A stretch of DNA of 64,000 nt from Zhengitettix transpicula (GCA_037074705.1 CM073590.1:44210395-44274394); one strand, 5' to 3'; shown: positions 26,301-38,748, counted from the stretch's first letter. Notes: generated by a model not told the origin, from the letters alone. Program-made: numbers and translations.

Positions 26301-29300
26301 AAAAGCTTAATTTTAATTATAGAAATAAAAAAATAAAAGTTTACGAAATGTATTAAAGTCTAAAAATTGCTATTGTATAACAATATATATTAATCGTACG
26401 TATTCAAAGTCATTCACAAGGGGCGTGGAATATCGCGAATACGATGCTTAGGCATGCGTAGATCAGATAGCAAATATGTGCACATTTCGCATGTATTAAA
26501 GGGGAATCATTTATTGTTTTTTTCGCATCGTGATGGAGACAAAGGGCCTCATGTACATAGCACCCCCAAGCAAGTTTGGTAGAGTCGTAGTCTGAAGAGA
26601 CGTTCGCAGTTGTTAGTCTGTTAATCTAACTAATCGTACTCTGTGAATCGGAATACATGTGCAAACTTTCACTTTGGTAATCTATAGAGATGAGCTAGAT
26701 TCTATGCAGTCACAATGTTCCAGCCGCCTATTTTACTGGAGAGAATCGCCATGATGTGACTGTGGGCACCGTCCTTCACCTCAGGACAGCAACATTCCTC
26801 TGTACGTGACCGAAATTTGCATATCTTTTCACGATTTGCCATTTGTTTTCTTGATCATTGTGTTCGATTTTTAATTAATTTTATACCTAATGATCACACT
26901 TCCTAAGCACCTCCCACAACCCTAGATTTAATAATAATAATAGTTTTTATCTAGTAAATTATATTGATGTTTTACTCAAAACTTCTGTTTACTTAAAATA
27001 CCCCAAGCCCTAACTTTTTTGTTTTTATTACAAAACATCTGATGACCGCAGATTCTGGTACCCAATGTCAAAAAAGACGTCAGTCAGTAAAATACATATT
27101 CTCGCACTGGTTTATTTTTTTGTAATTTCCATTTTTTACTATAAAAATTACTGAATTATAAATGTTACAAATCTAAGCCTATAGATTAACGACATAAAAT
27201 GAATATATTGTATGTTTTTATGTAATAAAGATAAATGTAATTTCATTAACTTTTTTCTTAACAAAAATAACGTATTGTTTTAAAAAAAATATTTTTCATT
27301 GTTTTAAAATTGATATCAAATAGTATTTCAACCATTCCAAATCCTATATAATGTAGTTATAACATGGCGGTGAATGATAGTTCAAAATACTACAGTTAAA
27401 ATATTAAATTGTTCGAACTTGCAGAGAATTATTGTTACTTGCTACAATTAAAACTTCAATATAGGCAGTCCGAAGCGGAGAGTTTTTGTGTACTAGGATG
27501 TTGAAAAACATAATTTAGACGAACACATATTAAATTTTAATGAATTGTAGACGCCTCTTATATTGCAAATTTTTGTGATGTTCACGCAAAGTAGAGTTAC
27601 ATCTGCAGCAGTCGATAACGTCCAATAGTTCAAGTACGTGAATGTGTCTCACTATCAACAGACCCGAGTCGTATAAGTAGGCAATTTCAGTTAATTCAAA
27701 CGGTATTCAAGAATCCGGATTGTGAAAATGTCTAAGCTTGTGTACAGTTTGATAAAACTTAAAAAAAAAATATTCTCCAAAATAACTGTTAAAATCTACA
27801 TGTCTCAAATAAATCGATTCAAAGCGATATATAAATCGTTTTGAGAATCTCAAAATAAGAATCTCTAGAACTTGTTTAACAGGTCTGGTTGGTCCTTAAT
27901 TTTCACTACGATTCTATCTTTAGGGATCTATACAGAAAATACAGGGCCGGATAACTAAATAATACAAAAGGGTGCAGTAAATTTGATAAAATTCCATACC
28001 ACAAAGAAAATTCTTAAAAGAACAAGATTATTAGGCACATATGTCCAGTAGATTACATAATTTAGCAGATCAATTGCTTTTGCAATTGGCTGAGTATAAC
28101 AAATTAAAAAATATATCTACTGTTTCATAGAAATTTCCGCTAAAGCAATCCGTTATTCAAGAAACTTAAATTTAATTGTTCCCACGAAATGTTAAACATT
28201 AGTTTCAAATTTAGGTAGAGATAAACCTTTATGTCATGATAGGCTTTTATATCATCAGTTTTGTTTCAAACCTGTTTTAATTAGTTCGCCAACCAAAAAC
28301 TTAACCTTAGAATTTTTCACAGGTTTTCAGTAGTCAGAAAACTTTTATTCACTTAATATAACGACATACCTATCAGTAAATAGAAGGCCATCGTTTGGCT
28401 TTATAACTGAATATTCCGGCATCGAAGACCTTTGACATACAAGTTTTTCCTACTGATCCTACTGGACCAGTCTGAATAGGTAAGCGCATCGAATGTAAAT
28501 ATATAAAACTAGCCTAATTTTAGTCATTCAAGAGAGCGATGAGATTGTGCCCAACAATAACCTATACATGATTTTTAAGCGAGTTCGGATTGTGTCCCCT
28601 TACATATAATGAACTCATTTGCTTCCACGTTCATCTTTCTCCCCCCTCTTCCGCTGTATGAAGAGATGCTAAAATTAACATTGGGTCCTATAATGCCATA
28701 GCCGAAACACGTGTAGTTAAGAATACACCTCCTCCTCCACCAAAAAAGAAAAGCAGAACGCCGGAACTAAATTAAGACAATGAATCATGGCATAACAGTT
28801 CTCTCCAATAACCGATTCTTACGGTAAATTGGACATAACATTCGGCATTCTGAAAGCTGACTCGAGACAAGTACATAAATGAGCCAAGTGCGACTATGAC
28901 CAACTTTAAAACTGTAATTAACAAATGATGAAGATTGGGAAACAACATCGATCTTCCGCCAAATTGCGCTGGGACTGGAGCAGTTACGCCATGAGTAGTG
29001 GATTGGCAAAATATTGTTTGAGGAGAAGTTTCAGTGTGTTGATTGTTTTTTAAGTAATCTAAGTCAGATAACTGCGTTTTATTATGAAGAATAGCTCTTT
29101 TCTTCAGGGCGAAACAGTTCAGAATATTTTTTCTAAATTAAACCACTTAGGGCCAATCATATTGAAATCTATGTTAAATTTCAAGTTTATATAGATATTC
29201 GTCAAGGACTAGTTTTCACTGCAATGTCAAACGCCTGCGACAAAGACGTTCAGAATTATAAAATTCATTATAGTATTTTACAACACAATTTTACTTTGAA

Positions 29301-29445
29301 AATCAGGGACTGACGAAATTTGTCAAAGCGACGAATACGTGAGTTTAATCGGTTTATCAAAGGGCATTGACACGAAAATTTATGAAAAAAAACGCTCATT
29401 AGTTTGTTAATACATTGGTGAGAGAGCTGACGTGCCCTGCGGTAC
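23366..29445. other. AT-rich intergenic stretch
   Basis: Six kilobases of AT-rich sequence without a recognisable gene or transposase. A GC-richer segment at about 24480-24600 contains an imperfect inverted repeat (GGGCGGG...AGAAC facing GTTCTCGCCC). At about 25020-25080 a segment (GAGAAAAACGGCAGAACGGA) resembles one at about 44865 (CGAGAAAACGGTCAAACCGA), probably remnants of another dispersed element. A perfect hairpin CAATTGC-TTTT-GCAATTG lies at 28071-28088. Reading frames of 60-90 codons here lack motifs or splice-like borders. Confidence 0.5.
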
Positions 29446-29536
29446 CTGGTCGAGGAGAATGCAGTCGCTGAGCCGCAGTCGCTGCCCGTTGTCGGCCATT
29501 GTGGCAAGAGCCCTCCACAGTCGCCATAATGCCTCC
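29446..29536 (-). CDS. Candidate internal coding exon, function unknown
   Basis: A 91-base minus-strand segment that is much richer in GC than its surroundings. It is open in a frame reading ALWRLWRALATMADNGQRL and continuing to DCILLDQ. It is bordered by exon-like signals: an AG after a mixed pyrimidine stretch at 29538-29537, and ACCAG|GTACC at the downstream side (intron GT at 29445-29444). The frame also runs on a little into both putative introns (open from 29613 to 29407). No neighbouring exon or start could be recognised, and I do not know the protein family. Alternatives are a chance GC-rich patch or a fragment of a retroposed gene. The plus strand across the same bases gives a poorer frame. 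Confidence 0.35.
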
Positions 29537-30420
29537 CTTTTATGTACATCAACCAAAGAATATGGACGTGAGTAGAATTCGCACTCTCCGTTATTCACCC
29601 GCCCAATCTTCAAAGCTGCCGTAGCTCATGTTAACGTATAAACGGCGACAAAATATGCGCAATAAAAGATTCAAAGTCACTTCCGTGACGCTCACGTATA
29701 TAAAAGGTATTCCGAGTTACAAGATGTCTTTTAACTCTTTAACAATTAAAAATCGGACTTGATATTTTCATTACATTAAGTTGAGTTTCAAAAATAAAGA
29801 GGCCATGATTTCAGAATATGACACGTCTAACATCAACTGAGTCCCTCAAGTAAACACGACAAGAGGAAAACTGGTACTAAAATGAGTCTCAACATTTTAA
29901 CAGTATGGTAATGTAATCATTATATGAATGCAAGAAAATCTACCTGTGAGCTCTTAAGGGGAGCGTGACGGGTTTGGAAGTTAAATGAGGTGTTAGGACA
30001 CACAGTCATCAATTTGTAGAAGTGCTAAACAAACCGTTTTTTCAATTTAAGGTACTATGAGTCAAAAGCTAACGGAGAATCAACAGACTACCTCGAACTA
30101 TTTAAAAATGTTGGTAACCACCAGCCGCAATCATATCTCCGTGCTGTAATTATGGAAAAATATATGAGTAAAATATACGAATGTTAAGGACGAGGATTTG
30201 ATAAATATTTTCTCCGAATATGAAAAACATTTATACGTAAAATTTGCGTAAAATTTTGTATTTACAACTATGTTAGATGTTATAGAGTAGGGTAGAGTAG
30301 AGGGTGAGAATAGTAGAAGAAATTGACGACAGAAAATTATTCAAATAATTAGAGAAGAATATATAGGATGGGGATTTGGATTATACGACTGATAACTTGT
30401 AATTGCGTATTTGCGTTAAA
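29537..30420. other. Intergenic, nothing recognised
   Basis: AT-rich sequence between the candidate exon and C-rich array 5. I found no repeat family member, frame or hairpin to report. Confidence 0.5.
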
Positions 30421-33317
30421 TAATTAATTGTCGAGGTCAATGACATTGATAATATATTTACCGATGTTGTTTGTAAAATTTAACCCCTTTCGACCTGAGA
30501 AGGAAGCACACTTAGGGGAGGTGGTTGAATCATTCAAACATGCTAAAACAGCCGATATTTAGGCAGATAAATATTTTTAGGTACCGCAGAGATAGTGTTT
30601 CAACCGATGTTATCTGAGTATAGTTTCATCCCCTACAGGATGGGTAAGGAGCACTTTTAGGGATGAGGGTAAACGGGCCTTACAAATAAATAACGCCAAT
30701 AAATCCGAGATTACAGTCAAATGCAGGGTTGTGGATGTCGCAGAGTTTAATTATGATATTCAATTGGCCATCTAACACCCAAGTGCTGGGGTGGACCGGG
30801 CAAGGAAATTTTCTAAGATGTTAAACGATCGATATTTGTGTGGAATAAATATTTTTAAAGGATAATTACAATTGTAGTATTTCCACACATTTTATGTTTG
30901 TAAAATTTCAACCCTTAGCGACATGAGTGAGTTCACGTTTATAAGTGGGTGTGGAGGTCAGATACTGGAAAAGAAAGCTAATACAACCGTGATTCTATTC
31001 AAATCGAATGTAATAGATGCCCCTGAGTTTGCTTATGACAATCTAACCAACTCGCCGAGGTGGACTGAGGTGGTAGAAGTTGGGCCGAAATGGGTAAGGA
31101 GTAGAAATTTTGAAACCATTTCGGGATTGGTTGGGAACACCGGGTGTTAAAAATAAATAACGCGATTAAAACCGCGATTAGAGTCAAATACAGGGTTATG
31201 AACTTCGCTTAGTTTAATTATGACATTTAATTGATCATTTAACTCCGAGGGGTAGTGATGGACTGGATTGGAATTATTGAAACAATAAATAATTAGAGTT
31301 GAATAATATTTTTCTGGATTAATTGGATTTATAGTATTTCTACCTAAGTTATGTGTGTAAAATCTTAACCCCTCTTGCGGTATTAGGGAATAGCATGGAA
31401 AGGGTGGTGATGGATTTGGACTCATAAAAAAGTAACGTGAGAAAAACCGAGATTCGACTAAAATCGAAGGTAATGGATGTCGCGGAATTTATTTATGACA
31501 ATCTGGACAACGCGAGAACGGTTGGCTAGGGTTGGAGGAGTTGGGTAGAAGTAGGTGGGAGTTAAAATTTTTAAAAACATGTTGACCGGCAGTTTTTTAC
31601 GTCGAATAAATATTTTGGGACCAATGAAATTATTAAAAAATCTCTATATGTTCTCCGTGTTTAAGTTCATCCTCTTTCGGGATTGGGAGGGGAGCTCCGC
31701 TTAGGGGTTGGAGTGGAGTGGCATTACATAAAAATAACGCAAAAGCAATCGAGATTGGTGTCGAATCTAGGGTTATGGACGTCACCGAGTTCAATTATAG
31801 CATTCAATTGGCCACTAAACCCCCAGGGACGGGGGTGGATGGGGTGGACGGGGGTGAAATTTTTATAACATGTTAAACGATCGATATTTACATTAAATAA
31901 TTATATGGGCAACGCGCGGGGATGAATTGGACGGAGGTGTACGGGGACAGAAATTTTAAATAAAGTTGACCGGCAGTTTTTAGCATCGATTATATATATT
32001 TCGGGATCAATTAGATTAATAAAATTTCTCTACTTTTTGTCCGTGTATAATTTCAACATCTTTCGGAATTGGGAATGGAGCTCCCCTTAATGGTGTGGGT
32101 GGAGCGGAATTACATTATAATGATGCAAAAACAATCGACATTGGAGTCGAATCCACGGTCATAGATGTCAATGAGTTAAACTAACATTTTAACTCCACCC
32201 AAGGAAGGGTTGGCTGGGGTGAAAATTTTTTTAAACATGTTAAACGGTCGATTTTTGTAGCGAATAAATATTTGTCGGAGACAATGTCATTGATAAGATT
32301 TCTACCGATTATGCTTTTAATTTCAACCCCTTGACACAAGTGAAAGATCACAATTAAGGGTGGGGGTGGAGGGGTGTTACGATAAAATAACGTGAATAAA
32401 TCCCAGATTGGAGATATAGGTGAATGTATTTATGACAACGTGGGAAATGCACGGGGGTTGGCGGTAGTGTGCGGGGGTGTCAGGGGCTTGGCCGAGTTGG
32501 TTGTGGGAATATATTTTCAAACATGCTAACCGGCCGATTTTTACTTCGAATAAATATATTTCGGCATGAATGAGATTCATAAAATTTCTCTACATGTTCT
32601 CTGTGTATAATTTCAACCACTTTCGGGCTTTGGAGGGCTGCACCTTTAAGGGTGGGCGTGAAGTGGCATTACATAAAAAGAAAGCAGAAACTATCGAGAT
32701 TGGAGTCGAATCCGGGGTTATAGTTGTCACTGAGTATAATTACGACATTCAACTTGCCGTTTAAGTCCCCGAAGCGGGAGTGGTCGGGGGTGGAAATTTT
32801 CAAACATGTTAAACAGTCGACATTTGAGATAATTATTTCCTGGGGTTAATTAGTTTGATAGTATTTATACCGATGCTGTTTGTGGATAATTTCAACCCCT
32901 GTGAGGGGAGCAAGCTTAGGGGTGGGGTGGAGGTACGTTAAATAAAAAAACGCTAAAACAACCGAGATTAGAATCAATTCAGAGGCTATGAATGTCGCCG
33001 AGTCTAATTGTGACAACCTGGCTAACGCGAAGGGTTTGGGAGGTGGTGGGCTGGGGTAGAAATTTTTAGACAATGTAATTGGCCGATTTTTGCGTGGAAT
33101 AAATACTTTTTGATTATCGCACTTTTAGTGGGGGTGGTCGTCTTCTAATATGTAAAAACGGCCGATATATTTTGTCAATGACTTCAACCCCCTTCGGCAT
33201 GGGAGGTGAGCACATTTAGGGATCGAGTAGCGTTACATATAAATAGCGCAAAAGCAACCGAAATTTGAGTCATATCGGGGGTTATAGATAAATGACATCT
33301 CGGGCAACGCCGGGCAC
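30421..33317 (-). repeat. C-rich tandem array 5, head at right
   Basis: About ten units in reverse-complement orientation, recognised by recurring blocks such as AATTTCAACCCCTTTCGG, GGGTGGGGGTGGA, ATAAAAATAACGCAAAAGCA, GAGTCGAATCC and GGTTATGGATGTCGC. Spacing is about 250-310 bp. The head is at the right (CATCTCGGGCAACGCCGGGC, 33296-33315) but is cut before the CCCAGCTAGT end, exactly where LTR-like copy F begins. There is no tail at the left, so the copy is truncated there. Confidence 0.85.
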
Positions 33318-34082
33318 ATTTTACATTAAACGCAAGTAAACAGTTTTGACGGAGAGACTTATAAAATCGCAATTTAAAATTAGAAGTTTTGCTTCACAAA
33401 CTGAACTTATTTTCGCATAGAAAGACTTTGAGGAGACCTACGTCTGGCAACTGGCTGAGAGTCGGCTAATCCAGGTTCCAGGATAGCAGAGATCCAGAGC
33501 AACTACCGTGTGTTCAAAATTTAATGAGTATAATCAGTGTATAATGACCTGTTTAGTGTGTGTTGACTTCAAGCTACAAGAGTCCGAACTGGTACCAGAA
33601 ACACTGTCGTGAGTACAAAACAATTATTGACTGTAAACGATAATTAAAGTGTATAGTCATATTTCGTTCGCGTTTTTCTTTTCAATGGTTTTCTTTTACT
33701 TTTGTATTTAATATTGTATTCCGTTAACTTCAATGAGTTTGGATTGTTAATGTTTTAGTTTATTGCATTTGTTCTTCCTATCAAACCCAGAGACGACCCT
33801 GAAATAAAGAGAAATTTGACGTAGTTGATTGCAAAAATATAAAGCTGTATTTTCATAGAACGCCTCGAATTAATAAAAAAAATTGTAATATTTGTTTGTT
33901 AAATTTATGGAATTCGGCATGCAAAGCAGGGCTTGTAAAGTGTAATTATCAACAATAAATTTTTAAATACATAATAATTTTGTTAATTATTCCTATTAAT
34001 TAAGATCCCCTTTTTAATCATTACATAAATTGGCTTCATCAACGTGGGGCAATTTAAAGACCTTTTTAATTATTACAATATA
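33318..34082 (+). mobile_element. LTR-like element copy F between two C-rich arrays
   Basis: A 765-bp AT-rich segment sharing the family block TATCAAACCCAGAGACGACC (33780-33799) with copies A-C and E. At its 3' end are two TTACA-type termini. Between them, at 34030-34050, lies TTGGCTTCATCAACGTGGGG followed by C, which resembles the complement of the tRNA-Lys 3' end used as primer-binding site by many LTR elements. The sequence ends TTTTAATTATTACA, followed by ATATATT. The 5' end is not a clean TGTAATAA. It lies exactly between the heads of two divergent C-rich arrays. Confidence 0.55.
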
Positions 34083-34088
34083 TTTAAC

Positions 34089-36040
34089 ACTATGTGGGTG
34101 ACGGCGTTGCGCGGGGTAGTCATATATACATAACCCACGATTTGATCCAATCTGCGTCGCTTTTGCGTTACTTTCATGTAACTACCTTCGACCCATAGTC
34201 CTAAATTAAACTTATTAACCGCGAAAAAGTTTCTTTCCACGAATATATCGGCCAGTTTCAACAAGATCGAAAAATTCCACCCCAGTCCAGCGCCTCTACT
34301 GTGGGTTAAAAAAAAGTTGAATGTCATAATTAAAATCAGATACATCCATAACTCCGGATTTATACTATCAATGTCAATGACCGCGAAAAATATTTATTTT
34401 ATTTATTCCAGGCAAGTATCGATTGATTTACATATTTGAAAATTTTCACCCCAACTTGGGGGAGTGAAATGAATGTCATAACTGAACTGAGTGGCATCCA
34501 TAACTCCAATCTGGATTGTTTTTGCATTATTTTTTATAACTTGCCATTCAAACCCCACCCTTAAGGGTTCTCTCCTCCCAAGTCCAAAAGGGTTGTAGTT
34601 ATACACAGAACACATGTAGGGAAATTTTGGGCATCTCATTGATCCAGAAATATATTTATTCGACGCAGAAATTGGCCGGTTAATGTTTGAAATTTCTACC
34701 TCCATCCACCTCCGCCAAGCCCCTCTAACCTCCACCCACCCCGCGTGTTGCCGGTTTTGTCATAAAAAACTCAGTGACATTCATAACTCCGATTTGACGC
34801 AAATCTCGCTTGTTTTTGTTTTTTTTATGTAACGCCCTTCCACACCCACCCCTAAAGGTACTCCGCTCCTGTGACTAAAGGGGTTGCAATTACACACAGA
34901 AAACAGCGGTAGTGTACTATTTATTTAATTGACCCCAAAACATATTTATCCGACGCAAATATTTAACATGCTTATAAATTTCTAACCATGCCCATCTCCG
35001 CCTAGCCACTCCCAGCCCCCCCCCCCCCCCGTGTGTTGACCAGATTATCATAAATAAACTCAGAGGTATACATAACTACGATTTGACTCGAATTTCGCCT
35101 GTTTTGCGTAATTTTTATATAACGCCCTCCACGCAACCCCTAAGCATACTCCCGTCCTATGCCGAAAAGGGTTAAATTTATACTCATACAACAACAGTAA
35201 AAATACCATCAATCTAACTGACCCTGAAAAGTATTTATTCAGCGTAAATATCGGCCGTTTTTGCATGTTTCAAGATTTACACGCCCCCCCCCCCTCCCTT
35301 GGGAGAGTTAAACGGCAACTTGAATATCATAGTTAAACTCCCTGACAACCACAACCCCAGGATTAGACTCCAATTTACATTGTGTTTGCGTTATTTTTAT
35401 ATAATACCACTCCACCCCCACCATTGCTCCACTCCAAATCCCGAAAGGGGTTTATTTAAATACAGAAAACACGTAAGGAAATTTTATGAATATCAGTGAT
35501 CCAGAAAAATATTTATTTGACGAAAAAATCGGCTGGTTATATTGTTTGAAAATTTCTACCCCGACCTTCGCCCCGTCCCATCCACCCCCGCGCGTTGTGC
35601 ATGTTTTCATTAATAAACTCAGTGGAAGCCATAACCCAGATTTAACTCTAAGTTGTTATTTTTTTGTAACGTCCCTCCACCCCACCCCTAAGCGTGTTCC
35701 TCTCCCATGCCGGAAAGATTGAATTGATACTCGAATCTCGGTATTTTTGCGTTAATTTTACGATACAGACCTCCACACCATCCCTAAGGGCGCTCCCCTC
35801 CCATGCCGAAAGGGGTTGAAATTATACACAAACAACAACGGTAAAAATACAATAGATATCATTAACCCTGAAAAATATTTATTCAACGAAAATATCAGCC
35901 AAAATTTCTACCTCCAATCACCCCGGCTCCTATGTATGGTAGACGTGTCCTACCCCACACTGTTTGCTTCCTGGTCGCAAAGAACACGTATACCAAATTC
36001 TGTGAAATTTTCTCCACGAAGATTTTTTAAGATTTGTATG
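34089..36040 (+). repeat. C-rich tandem array 6, complete with head and tail
   Basis: It begins with a decayed head (ACTATGTGGGTGACGGCGTT) and runs for about seven units in plus orientation. Pure C tracts at 35016-35030 and about 35285-35293 lie inside units. The tail is at about 35938-36040 (GTAGACGTGTCCTACCCCAC, ACCAAATTCTGTGAAATTTT, then TTTGTATGCGAAAGAG). The usual ACAT microsatellite is missing, and the R1-clade LINE starts within some 25 bases. Confidence 0.8.
35016..35030. repeat. Poly-C tract
   Basis: Fifteen consecutive C residues inside a C-rich unit. Other long C runs occur at about 35285-35293 and 57621-57634, suggesting repeated slippage in the same block of the unit. Confidence 0.95.
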
Positions 36041-36064
36041 CGAAAGAGAACTCGGAAAAAAAAC

Positions 36065-37868
36065 AATGACGTTAAAACTTCTGTAGATTAACCTAGAGAG
36101 AGGCAAACAGCCTCAAGACCTACTACTACAAACAATGATGGAACGGGCCATATATATAGTGATAGTTAGGGAACCCTATGGCAATCCCGAGTCATGCGTA
36201 TGGTACCAGAATGTCTCTAGGAAAGGAGCAATCTTAGTAAACAATCAACTAAATATACAAAACGTCAGAGAGAACTACAAAGGATTCGTCTGGATCGAGG
36301 TTAAAGACATACGGATTTACAGCTGCTATTTATCACCAAACGAGACCCTGGTCGATTTCGAAAACGACCTCGAAGCACTAGAAGAGAGTATTATCTCCGC
36401 TAACCAGCACATAAATGTAGGTGGCAATTTCAAAGCAAAGTCGCAAGATTGGGAGGCAGGGAAAAACGACAGAAGGATCTCGCTGGTTACAAATCTCATG
36501 GCTGAGAAAGATTTATTAGTACTAAACAGGGGAACAATTCTCCTCTGTCATCGACGTGACTCTGGCGTCCAAAAAATAGCCGGAAGATTGCAAAGATGGA
36601 AGGTTCTTGAAGAGATAACGTTAAGTGACCATCGGAATATAGAGTTCCTGGTGAGAGAGAAGCCCACAGTAGACGATATACATAGATGGTTGGCAGAGGT
36701 TCGCTGGAAAACAAACTCGCGAGAAGAAATTAAGGGACTTTTTGGAAGAAAAACAAATAATAGACCAGATGAGGTGGACAAATAAAGACAATTCCTCTAA
36801 ATATAAGGAAGCAGTCAGAAAAATGAAAGATGTGTGCGAAATCTCGATGCCACGGAGGCAGTCTACTGGTGGACTGACGATATCGCAGCTATCCGACAAA
36901 GATGTCTGGAGGCTAGGCGGAACTTTACCAGCCCCAGGAACTTCTAAAACTATACAGGACCAGAAGGAACGAACAAAAATCAGAGATCAGGAACATAAAA
37001 TGTCGCTGCTGGACCAGCTTGATAGATGAAGACGACAAGGACACGTGGGGGAAGGCGTACAACTTATCAGTCTATCCCAGGACAAAGCGATAAATCGTGG
37101 GCTCTGGAGATTATCAAGAACTTATTCCTCGTTAGAAAGAAATCAAAAATGTTTTCTCTCTCTACGGAGGAAACAAAAATCTTCACAGTGGAAGAGCTGC
37201 AGTAAATTGGCAGGTCGCTAAAGAAGAATAAAGCCTTGACGGTATCCCGAATGAGGTACTGAAAGAGGCGATTTAGGTGTGCCCACAGCTCCTGATGAAG
37301 GTATACAACGATTGCCTGAAAGAGAAAATTTTTCTGCAGGAGTGGACGAAGCAGAATTTAATTCTCCTAAGAAAGGGATACAACCCGCTAGAGACTCCAT
37401 CGTCTTGCAGGAATTTGTCTCGTGGACAATATGGGGAAGGTTCTGGACGGTTTAATCCTGGTGAGGATCCAACCGTGGCTCGAAAGAAAAATAAGATCTC
37501 CGAACGGCAGTACGGCTTCAGGAAGAAAAGATCAACAACAGACGTCATTGTAGAGATAGCCCGGAAGGAAAAATATGGACTAGAAGGAAGGAAAGGCTTC
37601 CGTGCCCTTATAACAAAAGATATAAAGAATGCTTTTAACACTACCCAATGGAAACACATAATAAAAGCACTAAGAGAAAACGAAACGGCAGAAGACCTGA
37701 TCGCGCTAATCATCGACTATTTCAATCGTAGATCAACCCAATTTAAAACAGAAAGCGAGACACTGGAGTACAGAATGACCTGCGGAGCACCACAAGGATC
37801 CAGAATAGGACCCATGCTGTGGAACGTAATGTATGACGGGTTATTAAACTTAAGTCCCACAATCGGTT
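36065..37868 (+). pseudogene. 3'-truncated R1-clade LINE, endonuclease and partial reverse transcriptase
   Basis: The remains of ORF2 of a non-LTR retrotransposon, which nicks target DNA and reverse-transcribes its own RNA there. The apurinic-type endonuclease occupies about 36071-36785: a TMMERAIYIVIVREPYGNP block near the start, GGNFKAKSQDWE in the middle and the SDHRNIEF block near 36630. A linker with several frameshifts and stops follows (36786-37190; AVYWWTDDIAAIRQRCLEAR can be read in another frame). The reverse transcriptase runs from about 37200 in shifting frames: KISERQYGFRKKRSTTDVI, then FRALITKDIKNAFNTTQW and GAPQGSRIGPMLWNVMYDG. Similarity stops at about 37868, before the YADD-type catalytic motif, so the 3' half is missing. 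Motif style (QYGFRKKRSTTDVI, GAPQGS..GP.LWN..YDG) suits the R1 clade. Inactive. Confidence 0.85.
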
Positions 37869-38263
37869 ATAACGGTAGTGTTTGCAGGGTTTTGAATTAA
37901 ACACTTCAACTTACTTTGAATAATGTAAATGACAATGAGAAATATTCAGATGAAGTCTTAGTAAAGGTGTAAAAAGTTAGTGAATACTTATAATATTATA
38001 AAATTAGTAGCTAAGTAGTTAACTATCACTTCCTCAGCGCCGCAATATGACAGAGCCGGGTCGGTCGCAACCTTCCACATAACTTGGTGTTTCTTCGGCA
38101 AATTTCAATGGATTTTAAAACCAGATAATGCGTTGGACAAAGAATTAAATTATCTACAATTTATTTTGAAGATACCAGTAGTAAAAATACGATATACTGC
38201 ATTTTTGCGAAAAAGACTTTAATTATCTTACATCAGACGAACGATTTCTACCACTTCATTCGA
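37869..38263. other. Spacer between LINE remnant and the flanking repeat
   Basis: About 400 bases without a frame or a match to the LINE. The reverse-transcriptase similarity ends abruptly at its left border. Confidence 0.5.
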
Positions 38264-38330
38264 CGGGTAAACTCGTCGATAGCACGCGACGTTTCGATGA
38301 CATGCAGCTTCATCATCTTCTGGCGAAGTG
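38264..38330 (-). repeat. Host repeat arm left of the viral insert (67 bp)
   Basis: On the minus strand this segment reads CACTTCGCCAGAAGATGATG, and after a short variable part GTCATCGAAACGTCGCG and onward to GAGTTTACCCG. It matches 40866-40932 in inverted orientation with 5 differences in 67 positions by my count. Sequence of this design (a 'GAAGATGATG...CGAAACGTCGCG' hairpin-like block) is typical of the ends of various insect retroelements, but I cannot name the family. Confidence 0.8.
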
Positions 38331-38502
38331 GCTGAACATGCAATTGTGACCAGACACCAGATAAATCGCGAGAAAACTAGATCGCTAGGCCACGCCAGTA
38401 ACTTCTGGGACAGTGTTCTACTGGAGGCACAGTAGAAATAAAATTACAAGCCAATCTCCTGAACAGGGACACGAGGTACGGTCTCATCCGGGCCTGATAC
38501 AT

Positions 38503-38588
38503 TTTTGATAAACTCCGATCTGGGTGTATATGTTATTCAACACATAGTATATGCGCGAAGCGCACACCCAGATCGGAGTTTATCAAAA
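38503..38588. repeat. T-shaped terminal hairpin of densovirus type
   Basis: A perfect 24-bp inverted repeat (38503-38526 and 38565-38588; the left arm begins TTTTGATAAACTCC and ends ATCTGGGTG). It encloses 38 bases that fold into two smaller hairpins: one at about 38527-38551 (TATGT facing ACATA, or TGTT facing AACA) and one at 38552-38564 (TGCGC-GAA-GCGCA). A long stem with two short side arms is the shape of parvovirus terminal palindromes, which serve as replication origins. It lies 160 bases upstream of the capsid gene start, as expected at the VP side of an ambisense densovirus. The family assignment is inferred from shape and position. Confidence 0.75.
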
Positions 38589-38688
38589 GTTTAAAGTTCA
38601 TTTTGTGTCGTACGACGTAGGCCATAGGGACAAGTTCCCAGTTTGTTTTTCTCAGAATATACAAGTAATCGTTCATAATGAAATAGAA

Positions 38689-38695
38689 TATAAAG
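38689..38695 (+). promoter_or_regulatory. TATA box of the viral capsid gene (relic)
   Basis: TATAAAG lies about 55 bases before the first ATG of the capsid frame (38749) and about 100 bases inside the terminal hairpin. In ambisense densoviruses the VP promoter is found at this place next to the terminal repeat. Confidence 0.5.
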
Positions 38696-38748
38696 ACAAG
38701 TTGGAACTTGTTTTTATTTAACACGTATTCACGCTGTTTAAGTAAGTA

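Noticed and set aside
36496..37713. Minus-strand frames of 60-146 codons opposite the LINE
   Set aside because: Antisense shadows of the endonuclease and reverse transcriptase, which show clear family motifs on the plus strand.
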